Below, in pieces: positions 37,133 through 44,929 of a stretch of 64,000 nt of DNA. Source of the stretch: Ensifer canadensis (GTDB lineage: Bacteria > Pseudomonadota > Alphaproteobacteria > Rhizobiales > Rhizobiaceae); contig NZ_CP083370.1 in the NCBI RefSeq assembly GCF_017488845.2, positions 2,728,001 to 2,792,000 of the forward strand, written 5' to 3'. Positions within the stretch are counted from its first letter, which is position 1. Each line of letters begins with the position of its first letter. Both the position numbers and the translations under genes were made by a program. A model generated the notes under the pieces. It had not been told where the DNA came from and searched no databases. It saw only the letters and a list, made by a program, of their open reading frames with translations.

Positions 37133-37477
37133 TTATTTGGCTTTCCAGGAGAAAGGCGAAGCCTTCTCATAGAGCCAATAGTAGTTATTGGTCATTTGCT
37201 TGGTCCGGTAGTACCGGAAACCTGCGGTAGCAAACAACAAAAGTACGACCGTGTCCACGATATAGTAATGCAGACTGAACATCGTACCTCCGAACAGGGC
37301 GTGGTGCACGAAGCGGATCCCAAGCCCCAGCAGCGCCACATAGACGAAGAGGCGCGGAAGCTCCTCCCAGCCCTCGGCGACGCTCTTTCCCGTTCTCCAC
37401 GCGGTCCAGCCGCCCAGAACACAGGTGATGAAAAGAAACTGCCAGACCGACACTTCTTCGTAGAGAATACCCTGCAT
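37133..37477 (-). CDS. Small membrane protein of the liv operon (DUF6867 type)
   Basis: Protein of 114 aa with three hydrophobic segments ([36 protein letters not shown] and [15 protein letters not shown]). I know it as a conserved companion of liv transporter genes in rhizobia, without a known function. It lies 25 bases after livF. Its last codons (ASPFSWKAK) are read from a stretch that resembles the start of the RIME repeat, so the C-terminus may have been reshaped by an insertion. Confidence 0.75.
   Translation of the reverse strand: MQGILYEEVSVWQFLFITCVLGGWTAWRTGKSVAEGWEELPRLFVYVALLGLGIRFVHHALFGGTMFSLHYYIVDTVVLLLFATAGFRYYRTKQMTNNYYWLYEKASPFSWKAK
37139..37171. repeat. RIME remnant overlapping the 3' end of the DUF6867 gene
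   Basis: GGCTTTCCAGGAGAAAGGCG followed by AAGCCTTCTC lines up with the RIME start GCATTTCCAGGAAAAGCG followed by TGAAACCTTCTC in the 26939 copy, with a few changes. Only about 30 bases remain, so chance similarity is possible. Confidence 0.35.
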
Positions 37478-37501
37478 GTCACAAACTCCAGATGCGGCGC
37501 A

Positions 37502-38227
37502 TCAATGGCGGCCGCCTTCGAGATAGGCCGCGCGGACTTCCGGATTGGCGAGCAGTTCCTTGCCCGAGCCGCTCATCGTCACGCGGCCGTTGACCATCAC
37601 GTAACCGCGGTCGGAAAGCTTCAAGGCGCCGAACGCATTCTGCTCGACGAGGAACACGGTCAGTCCCTCTTCCTTGTTCAGCTTCTTGATGGCTTCGAAG
37701 ATGCCCTTAACGATCAGCGGCGCCAGGCCGAGCGATGGCTCGTCCAGCAAAAGGAGCTTCGGGCGCGCCATCAGCGCGCGGGCGATCGACAGCATCTGCT
37801 GCTCGCCGCCCGAAAGCGTACCGCCGCGTTGAGCCTGGCGCTCCTTAAGTCGCGGGAACAGCGAGAACACCTTCTCGGCGTCCTCGTTGAAATGTTTGAG
37901 GTTGTCGAGGCTTGCGCCCATCTGCAGGTTTTCGAATACGGTCATGCGCGGAAAAATGCGACGGCCTTCCGGCGACTGCGCGATGCGAAGACGCGCGATC
38001 TCGTGCGTCGGCATGCGGGTAATTTCCTCACCTTCGAACATGACCGCGCCGGTGCGCGCCTGCGGGCTGCCGCAGATCGTCATCATCAGCGTCGACTTGC
38101 CAGCGCCGTTGGCGCCGATCAGGCAGACGATTTCACCGCGATGCACTTCGACGTCGACGCCGTTCAGCGCCCGGATATTGCCGTAGTAGGTCTCGACGGC
38201 CTTTACTTGCAGCAGAGGCGCGCTCAT
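37502..38227 (-). CDS. livF: Branched-chain amino acid ABC transporter ATP-binding protein LivF
   Basis: ATPase subunit, 241 aa. Walker A GANGAGKSTL, the signature LSGGEQQMLSIARAL, Walker B LLLLDEPSLGLAP and the switch histidine replaced by VEQN, as is normal for LivF. Starts with MSAPLLQVKAVETYYGNIRA. Its ATG overlaps the livG stop by 4 bases. It works with LivG at the inner membrane. Confidence 0.95.
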   Translation of the reverse strand: MSAPLLQVKAVETYYGNIRALNGVDVEVHRGEIVCLIGANGAGKSTLMMTICGSPQARTGAVMFEGEEITRMPTHEIARLRIAQSPEGRRIFPRMTVFENLQMGASLDNLKHFNEDAEKVFSLFPRLKERQAQRGGTLSGGEQQMLSIARALMARPKLLLLDEPSLGLAPLIVKGIFEAIKKLNKEEGLTVFLVEQNAFGALKLSDRGYVMVNGRVTMSGSGKELLANPEVRAAYLEGGRH

Positions 38228-39111
38228 GGCTTGGATCCTCCCTGTCCGCCTTCGATTTCCTCGATTTCTTCGATCACCTCTTCGACCTCTTCATCCTCGA
38301 CACCCAGATAGGCCGCAATGACCCTCGGATCGTTCTTCACGAAATCCGGGTTGCCGTCGGAAATCTTCTGACCGTATTCCAAAACGACCACGTGGTCGGA
38401 AATCTCCATCACCACCGACATGTCGTGCTCGATCAACAGGATCGAGGTGCCGGTTTCGCCGCGGATACCCTGCAGCAACTCGTTGAGCGCCAGCGATTCA
38501 CGCGGATTGAGACCGGCTGCCGGCTCGTCAAGGCATAGGAGTTCCGGTCCGGTGCACATGGCGCGGGCGATTTCGAGCCGCCGCTGGGCGCCATAGGGCA
38601 GATCGCCGGCCGGGTCGTCGGCACGATCGACCAGCGACGCCTTTTCCAGCCAATGGCGGGCAAATTCGATCGATTCTTTCGAGGCCTGCTTGTAGGCGGG
38701 AAAGCCGAGCAGTCCGAGGAAGGTATAGCCCGACGCCTGCATCAGCTTGTTGTGCTGTGCGACCAGCAGGTTTTCCAGCACCGTCAGGCCGGAGAACATC
38801 CGGATGTTCTGGAAGGTGCGCGCGACCTTGGCGTGCTTGGTGATCTCGAAATCCGGCAGGCGCTCCAGCAGATATTCCTTACCGGACTTCTGCTTCATGG
38901 TGATCATGCCCATGGTCGGCTTGTAGAAGCCGGTGATGCAGTTGAACACCGTGGTCTTGCCGGCTCCGTTCGGGCCGATCAGCGCGGTGATGTCACCGCG
39001 ATAGGCTTCGAAGGAGAAGTCGTTGATGGCCATGAGACCGCCGAAGCGCATCGACAGGTGCTCAACCGAGAGAATGGGATCTTTTGTCATTGTCGTTGTC
39101 TCGAGGGCCAT
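38224..39111 (-). CDS. livG: Branched-chain amino acid ABC transporter ATP-binding protein LivG
   Basis: ATPase subunit, 295 aa. Walker A GPNGAGKTTVFNCITG, Walker B LLCLDEPAAGLNP and IEHDMSVV are as expected. The signature loop reads LPYGAQRRLEIARAM, the variant typical of LivG. It ends with about 20 residues almost entirely Glu/Ile/Val (VEEVIEEIEEIEGG), an acidic tail longer than the usual LivG. The start overlaps the livM stop (TGATG). Confidence 0.95.
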   Translation of the reverse strand: MALETTTMTKDPILSVEHLSMRFGGLMAINDFSFEAYRGDITALIGPNGAGKTTVFNCITGFYKPTMGMITMKQKSGKEYLLERLPDFEITKHAKVARTFQNIRMFSGLTVLENLLVAQHNKLMQASGYTFLGLLGFPAYKQASKESIEFARHWLEKASLVDRADDPAGDLPYGAQRRLEIARAMCTGPELLCLDEPAAGLNPRESLALNELLQGIRGETGTSILLIEHDMSVVMEISDHVVVLEYGQKISDGNPDFVKNDPRVIAAYLGVEDEEVEEVIEEIEEIEGGQGGSKP

Positions 39112-40496
39112 CAGCCATGCCCTTCCTTGGTGAAGCTGCCGGAGATCGCCTTGCGTTCGCGCAGGAACGCTGTCGGCTCACGCGAGCCGACAAAACCGCG
39201 CGGCTTCCAGACCATCACGACGACCATCGCCAGGCCGAAGATCAGCATACGGTAGAGTTCAGGCGTGAAGTCCGGTCCGAAGATCGCCTTCAGGAAGGAA
39301 AGCTCGCGCAGGATTTCCGTGCCGCCGATCATCGCCACCGCGGCGATGGCGATACCGGTGAGCGAACCCATGCCACCGAGAACAACGATCGCCAGAATGA
39401 CCGCGGATTCGAGGAACACGAAGGATTCCGGCGAGACGAAACCCTGGCGCACGGCGAAGAACGAACCTGCGATGCCGCCGAACATGGCGCCCGTTGCAAA
39501 GGCGGTAAGCTTTGTCGTGACCGTGTTGATGCCGAGCGAGCGGCAGGCGATCTCGTCCTCGCGCAGCGCTTCCCAGGCGCGGCCGATCGGCATCCGGCGA
39601 AGGCGGATGGTGACGAAGGCCGTCAGCATGCAAAGGCCAAGGATCAAATAGAACAGGAAGATCTTGTAGTAGGCCGACGACATGGGGAGCCCCATCATCG
39701 CTGCAAAACCATCCTTGGAAGCGTCGAACTTGATGCCGAACAGGGTCGCCTTGGCGATGCCGGAGACGCCGAACGTTCCCTTGGTCACTTCGGTCCAGTT
39801 TATGAGGACAAGCCGTATGATTTCCCCGAAGGCGAGCGTGACGATCGCCAGGTAGTCACCCCTTAGCCGCAAGACCGGGAATCCGAGGACCATGCCCCAG
39901 CAGGCCGAGAGAATACCGGCAACCGGCAGCAGAACCCAGAAGGAGAGCCCGAAATAAGTCGACAGCAGCGCGTAGGAATAGGCACCCACCGCGTAGAAGG
40001 CGACATAGCCGAGGTCCAGCAGACCTGCCAGGCCGACGACGATGTTGAGGCCCCAGGCGAGCATCACGTAGATCAGGATCTGGACGCCGAAATTGTCGAC
40101 CCACTTCAGCGAGCCCTGCGCACCGACGAGCGCCACGATCACAGGCGGATAGAGAACGAGCGCAATGATCGCGATCTTCGAGAAATTGCGCTTGAAGAAG
40201 CTCTCTTCCCTAACGACCTCCTCCGCTTCGGCCTTGGCGGCCTTGCGGCGCGCCATTGCCGGCTGGATATAGGCGACCATCAGGAACCGGCCGACGGCGG
40301 CGACGATCACGAAGATCGCAAGCAGACCCCAGCGCTGGTTGAGGACCAGCTCGTTGCGAATGTTCTGGTCGCTCTTCAGGCCGACGAACAAGACGAAGAG
40401 GCCGAGAGAGATAAGGCCCGCGAAGACAGCCTCGCGCAGGGCCCGCGCCGTCAGATCACTGCCGGCGCTTGCAGATGTAGAAGCAATGTTTGCCAT
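39111..40496 (-). CDS. livM: Branched-chain amino acid ABC transporter permease LivM
   Basis: Inner-membrane permease of 461 aa. An N-terminal extension of about 120 residues with two or three helices and a basic stretch (ARRKAAKAEAEEVV) precedes the conserved LivM core (GLNIVVGLAGLLDLGYVAFYAVGAY, EALREDEIACRSLGIN, VILAIVVLGGMGSLTG). This is the long LivM form. It follows livH by 4 bases and overlaps livG. Confidence 0.94.
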   Translation of the reverse strand: MANIASTSASAGSDLTARALREAVFAGLISLGLFVLFVGLKSDQNIRNELVLNQRWGLLAIFVIVAAVGRFLMVAYIQPAMARRKAAKAEAEEVVREESFFKRNFSKIAIIALVLYPPVIVALVGAQGSLKWVDNFGVQILIYVMLAWGLNIVVGLAGLLDLGYVAFYAVGAYSYALLSTYFGLSFWVLLPVAGILSACWGMVLGFPVLRLRGDYLAIVTLAFGEIIRLVLINWTEVTKGTFGVSGIAKATLFGIKFDASKDGFAAMMGLPMSSAYYKIFLFYLILGLCMLTAFVTIRLRRMPIGRAWEALREDEIACRSLGINTVTTKLTAFATGAMFGGIAGSFFAVRQGFVSPESFVFLESAVILAIVVLGGMGSLTGIAIAAVAMIGGTEILRELSFLKAIFGPDFTPELYRMLIFGLAMVVVMVWKPRGFVGSREPTAFLRERKAISGSFTKEGHG

Positions 40497-40500
40497 TGAT

Positions 40501-41406
40501 TTATACCTTCTCGACTTCCGGTCGTCCGAGTATGCCAGACGGCTTGAAGATCAGGACGATTGCGAGAATGGAGAACGTCGCAACATCCTTGTAGTCGATG
40601 GTGAAATAAGCGGACCAGAGGGACTCGATGAGGCCGATCAGCAACCCGCCGAGAACAGCGCCCGGCAAGGAGCCGATGCCGCCAAGAACAGCTGCAGTAA
40701 AGGCCTTGACCCCCGGAACAAATCCGTCGGTGAAGACGACCACACCATAATACATCAAGTACATGGTGCCGGCGACAGCAGCGAGCGCTGCGCCCATGAT
40801 GAAGGTCACCGAGATGGTACGGTCGACGTCAACACCCAGGAGGGCCGCCATCTTGCGGTCCTGTTCCGTTGCGCGCTGAGCGCGCCCGAGCGGCGTCTTG
40901 TTGACGATGTACCAGAACACGGACAACAGGATCGCCGTGATGATGATGATGATGATCTGCTTCAGCGAGATCGTGATGCCCAACACCTCGTAAACCGAGG
41001 AAACGAGCGGCGGGATCGGCTTGTTGCGCGGTCCCTGCGTCACCTGGATGAAGTTCGACAGGGCGATCGACATGCCGATTGCCGTGATTAGCGGAGCCAG
41101 GCGGAACGAACCGCGTAGCGGCCGGTAAGCCACCCGCTCGATGGTCCAGTTCCAGAGCGCCGCCGTCAGCATGCCGACGATCATCATCAGCAACAGGGCA
41201 AGTACAACCGGTATGCCAGCCATGAATGTTGTGAGAAGCAGAAAGACAATCAAAGCGGCAAAACCGCCGAGCATGAAGATATCGCCGTGGGCGAAGTTGA
41301 TCATGCCAATGATGCCGTAGACCATGGTATAACCAATTGCGATCATACCATAAATAGACCCAAGAGTCAGCCCATTGACGAGCTGCTGGACGAAATACTC
41401 CATCAA
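40501..41406 (-). CDS. livH: Branched-chain amino acid ABC transporter permease LivH
   Basis: Inner-membrane permease, 301 aa. Starts with FVQQLVNGLTLGSIYGMIAI and GYTMVYGIIGMINFAHGDIF, a fingerprint of LivH. RAQRATEQDRKMAALLGVDV is the EAA-type loop, and AAVLGGIGSLPGAVLGGLLIG lies near the end. It is the first gene of the liv operon, preceded by 288 bases of A/T-rich non-coding DNA. Confidence 0.95.
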   Translation of the reverse strand: MMEYFVQQLVNGLTLGSIYGMIAIGYTMVYGIIGMINFAHGDIFMLGGFAALIVFLLLTTFMAGIPVVLALLLMMIVGMLTAALWNWTIERVAYRPLRGSFRLAPLITAIGMSIALSNFIQVTQGPRNKPIPPLVSSVYEVLGITISLKQIIIIIITAILLSVFWYIVNKTPLGRAQRATEQDRKMAALLGVDVDRTISVTFIMGAALAAVAGTMYLMYYGVVVFTDGFVPGVKAFTAAVLGGIGSLPGAVLGGLLIGLIESLWSAYFTIDYKDVATFSILAIVLIFKPSGILGRPEVEKV

Positions 41407-41694
41407 TCTTCCCCTGGACCAGATCCATAAGGTCCGGTCTCTTGTTTTTTGAGCTCATTGTTGAGCGTTCTGTTGATCGATTCCATACCTCTTTCAAACG
41501 AAAAGAAAAGCTAAAAAACGTGGGAGCGGCAAAATCTTCGCCTATAAAATCGATTTGACGCTTTTGAAGTCATAAAAAACAAAAAAAATGCACGTCTCGC
41601 CTGGGGAATAGTCAACTTTAGTCTAAAACCGCGTGCAATCCGGCCTGTGGATGAATCGGCAAGCAACAAGACCAGCTCGCCGATTTGCCTCCCG
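41407..41694. other. Intergenic region with the probable liv promoter
   Basis: 288 bases between two genes on the minus strand, clearly more A/T-rich than its surroundings (runs such as AAAAACAAAAAAAATGC). No open frame with coding character is visible. It should hold the livH promoter and the end of the flavoprotein transcript reading from the right, although I see no clear hairpin terminator. Confidence 0.4.
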
Positions 41695-44121
41695 TCAACC
41701 ACGCATGCGCTCACCGTTTGCGTCGAACAATGGGTAGGGTTGCAACCGCGCCGGCAGGATCTCACCGAGCAGTTCGATCGCCCAGCCTGCCTCTTCATCA
41801 GCGATCTCCTTGGGCACGTAACCAAGCGCCACCGACACCCCGCTGGCGTGGGCATAGCCGCCGGATGTCACCCAACCGCGCACCGCGCCGTCGAAATAGA
41901 TCGGTTCGTCGCCGATGACATCGGCATCGCGCGTCTCGAGCAGGAAGGTGCGCAGACGAAGCTGTCCGCCTTCTGCCTTCTCGCGCATTGCCGCCGCCTT
42001 TCCGATGAAACCCGCCGGTTTACCGAGCGCCACAAACCTGCCAAGGCCGGCCTCCAGCGGACCGTAGAGCGGCCGAAACTCGCGCGACCAGCTGCCGAAC
42101 GATTTTTCGACCCTGAGGGCATTGAGGGCGCGAAGGCCAAACAGCCGGATGCCGAAGGCCGCACCCTTTTCCAGGATCAGATCGAACAGGTAGCGCTGGT
42201 ATTCCGGCTTCATCCAGATCTCGTAGCCGACGTCACCGGTATAGCTGACCCGACCGACGATCGCCGGCGCCATACCGAGATTCATCCGGCGAATATCCAT
42301 GAACGCAAAGGCCTTATCACCGACGTCGAGATGGGTCAGCGCCGCCAGCACGTCCCGCGCCTTCGGCCCGGCGATCGACAGCCCGACAAGCTCCAGCTTC
42401 AACGGACGGATCGAGACCGAGCCATTCTCTGGCAGGTGCGCCTCGAACCAGCGCATATGATAATCCTCGGCGATGCCGGAGCCGATGAGGAGGAAATCCT
42501 GTTCACCGAGCTTGGCGAGCGTGAAGTCGCCGATCAGCTTGCCATCGTCTTTCAGCATCGGCGCCAGCGACATCCGCCCCACAGCCGGGATACGGCAGGC
42601 GAGCATCCCATCGAGCCAGGCTTCCGCCCCCGCCCCCTTGATCTCGTATTTGGCAAAGCCGGAGGTTTCCATCAGCCCGACAGCGGCGCGCACCGCGCGG
42701 GCTTCGTCGCCGACCGTGTCGAAATCGGTCGAGCGGCGCCAGGAGAAGTGATCCTCGACACCGGCAGGTGCAAACCACAGCGGCGTTTCCAGGCCATAGG
42801 AAGCACCGAACACGGCACCGGCCGCCTTCAACCGGTCATAGATCGGCGTCGTGAGCAGCGGCCGTGCGGCCGGCAGCTCCTCGTTCGGATAACGGATGGA
42901 AAAACGGCGCGAATAGTTCTCGCGCACCTTGGCGTTGGTATAGGCAAGCGTGGCGAAATCGCCATAACGCGCCACGTCCATGGCAAAGACGTCGAAGCCG
43001 GGATCGCCGTCTATCATCCAGTTGGCAAGCGCCAGGCCGACGCCGCCGCCCTGGCTGAAGCCGGCCATGACGGCACAAGCCGACCAGAAATTGCGCAGCC
43101 CCCGCACCGGCCCGACCAGCGGGTTTCCATCCGGCGAAAAGGTGAAGGGCCCGTTGATGACCTTCTTGATGCCGGCTCTGTTGAAGGCCGGGAAATGCCG
43201 GAAGCCGACCTCGAGTTCCGGCGAGATGCGGTCGATGTCCTCGGCCAGCAGCTCATGGCCGAAATCCCAGGGTGTCGTCACCGGCGACCAGGGGCGGCAG
43301 GCTTTCTCATAGGTGCCCATCAACATGCCATTGCGCTCTTGGCGCAAGTAAATCTCGCCATCGAAATCGACACAGTGCATCAGCTCCTTGCCGCGCGTCT
43401 GGTTGAACTCGATGACCTCGGGCATATCTTCGGTGATGAGATACATATGCTCCATCGCCAGAACGGGCAGCTCCAGCCCGACCATGCGGCCGACCTCGCG
43501 CGCCCAGAGGCCCGCGGCGTTGACCACATGCTCTGCAATGATTTCGCCCTGATTGGTGATGACGCGCCAGGATCCGTCCTCGCGCTGCACGAGATCCTCG
43601 ACCTTTGTGTGCAGATAGATCTCGGCCCCATTCTTCTTGGCCGACTTGGCATAGGCATGGGTCGTTCCATAGGGATCGAGATGGCCCTCGACCGGGTCGA
43701 ACACCGCGCCAACGAACTGATCTGGATCCAGCAGCGGCATCAGGTCGTGCGCTTCCTTGGGCGTCAGCAGCTCGGCCTCGAGCCCCATGTAGCGGCCCTT
43801 GGCGAGGATCGACTTCATCCAGTCGAAACGCTCCTTGGTCGCGGCCAGCATCATGCCCGACGTCATGTGCAGGCCGATGTCCTGGCCGGAATATTCCTCG
43901 ATCTCCTTGTAGAGTTCGACGGTGTATTTCTGCAGCTTGGCGACGTTGGGGTCGCCGTTGATCGTGTGCATGCCACCGGCGGCATGCCAGGTCGAACCGG
44001 AGGTCAGCTCCGATCGCTCCAGCAGCACCACGTCGGTCCAGCCGAACTTCGTGAGATGGTAGAGGATCGAGCAACCGACAACGCCGCCACCGATCACGAC
44101 GACTCTGGCATGGCTTTTCAT
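41695..44121 (-). CDS. FAD-dependent oxidoreductase with GcvT domain, dimethylglycine/sarcosine dehydrogenase-like
   Basis: Flavoprotein of 808 aa that probably demethylates an N-methylated glycine and passes the one-carbon unit to tetrahydrofolate. The N-terminal DAO domain has the FAD motif VVVIGGGVVGCSILYHL (about 7-23) and SGSTWHAAGG, whose His46 fits the flavin-linking histidine of dimethylglycine dehydrogenases. A connecting FAO domain (about 370-430) is followed by GcvT and its C-terminal barrel (about 430-800). GGAG lies 7 bases before the ATG at 44121. It lies downstream of soxG with 243 bases between. Confidence 0.85.
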   Translation of the reverse strand: MKSHARVVVIGGGVVGCSILYHLTKFGWTDVVLLERSELTSGSTWHAAGGMHTINGDPNVAKLQKYTVELYKEIEEYSGQDIGLHMTSGMMLAATKERFDWMKSILAKGRYMGLEAELLTPKEAHDLMPLLDPDQFVGAVFDPVEGHLDPYGTTHAYAKSAKKNGAEIYLHTKVEDLVQREDGSWRVITNQGEIIAEHVVNAAGLWAREVGRMVGLELPVLAMEHMYLITEDMPEVIEFNQTRGKELMHCVDFDGEIYLRQERNGMLMGTYEKACRPWSPVTTPWDFGHELLAEDIDRISPELEVGFRHFPAFNRAGIKKVINGPFTFSPDGNPLVGPVRGLRNFWSACAVMAGFSQGGGVGLALANWMIDGDPGFDVFAMDVARYGDFATLAYTNAKVRENYSRRFSIRYPNEELPAARPLLTTPIYDRLKAAGAVFGASYGLETPLWFAPAGVEDHFSWRRSTDFDTVGDEARAVRAAVGLMETSGFAKYEIKGAGAEAWLDGMLACRIPAVGRMSLAPMLKDDGKLIGDFTLAKLGEQDFLLIGSGIAEDYHMRWFEAHLPENGSVSIRPLKLELVGLSIAGPKARDVLAALTHLDVGDKAFAFMDIRRMNLGMAPAIVGRVSYTGDVGYEIWMKPEYQRYLFDLILEKGAAFGIRLFGLRALNALRVEKSFGSWSREFRPLYGPLEAGLGRFVALGKPAGFIGKAAAMREKAEGGQLRLRTFLLETRDADVIGDEPIYFDGAVRGWVTSGGYAHASGVSVALGYVPKEIADEEAGWAIELLGEILPARLQPYPLFDANGERMRG

Positions 44122-44335
44122 GCGCACACTCCGCTTTCCCGCGCATCCGGGCGAAGCGCGGCTCAGTTTTCAGGAAGAAAGGGTCAGGCACGACTACCGC
44201 CCACCCGGTCTGTTCAGGCACGGGAACAGCGTGCGGCGAGCAGGGCAAAGCCTAGTCAGAAAGATGGCCGCGTTAAAGACGTGGCTGCGAAGAACGCTTG
44301 TCCGTTTCCGCCATCTGCTGGCGGGTTGGCGACCC

Positions 44336-44360
44336 AAATGCGGCATTCGATGCCGCATTT
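44336..44360 (-). terminator. Terminator after soxG
   Basis: A perfect 11-bp stem AAATGCGGCAT / ATGCCGCATTT with a 3-nt loop lies 4 bases past the soxG stop. The A/T-rich stem ends serve as a short T-run on the minus strand. Confidence 0.75.
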
Positions 44361-44364
44361 GATT

Positions 44365-44919
44365 TTAGTCGGAAAAAGCGGCCGAAAGGTCGAACGCGCG
44401 GCCCATCGCCATCAGGTCGTCGAAGAGCGATTCGGCAAAGCTGCGCGAAACGATCAACTCGAATGCGTTCTCGCCGGTGCGCGCCAGGTTGATGCCGATA
44501 TGGCCGCAAAGCACATTGGTGCTGCCACCCAGTGCGAAGGCCGCAGGGTGGAGATCGACGCCGATGCCCTTGGCCAGGATCTGCCGCACGGACGGCCCGG
44601 AGAGGCGCAACAGAACGCGGCCGTCGCTCTGGTCGACGACATGCGCCTGCGTGCCACACAGCATATCGAGACGGCGCATGAGCCCGACTGGCGTATCGAC
44701 CTGCGACACCACCAGCCACTCGCCGGGTCCGCAATAACGCAACGACAGGTCGGGTGTCGACGAAAGCGCCCGTTGTACCGCCGCTTCAAGTCCGACATGG
44801 GCGAGCACAGTCGCGATTGCCTGCCAATGGCCGACCTCGAGGTGATCCGCATTCGCGGGCTTCGGGGTGCCGCGCAGCTTCTGGTCGAGCGCATGGCGGT
44901 TGTTGTAGTCGCGAACCAT
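44365..44919 (-). CDS. soxG: Sarcosine oxidase subunit gamma
   Basis: Small subunit of heterotetrameric sarcosine oxidase, 184 aa. GcvT-like fold with LRYCGPGEWLVVS, VVDQSDGRVLLRLSGPSVR and the end RSFAESLFDDLMAMGRAFDL. GAGGAGG gives a near-ideal spacing to the ATG at 44919. A GTG three bases earlier is too close. It follows soxA by 10 bases and closes the sox operon. Confidence 0.92.
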   Translation of the reverse strand: MVRDYNNRHALDQKLRGTPKPANADHLEVGHWQAIATVLAHVGLEAAVQRALSSTPDLSLRYCGPGEWLVVSQVDTPVGLMRRLDMLCGTQAHVVDQSDGRVLLRLSGPSVRQILAKGIGVDLHPAAFALGGSTNVLCGHIGINLARTGENAFELIVSRSFAESLFDDLMAMGRAFDLSAAFSD

Positions 44920-44929
44920 CACCGCCTCC

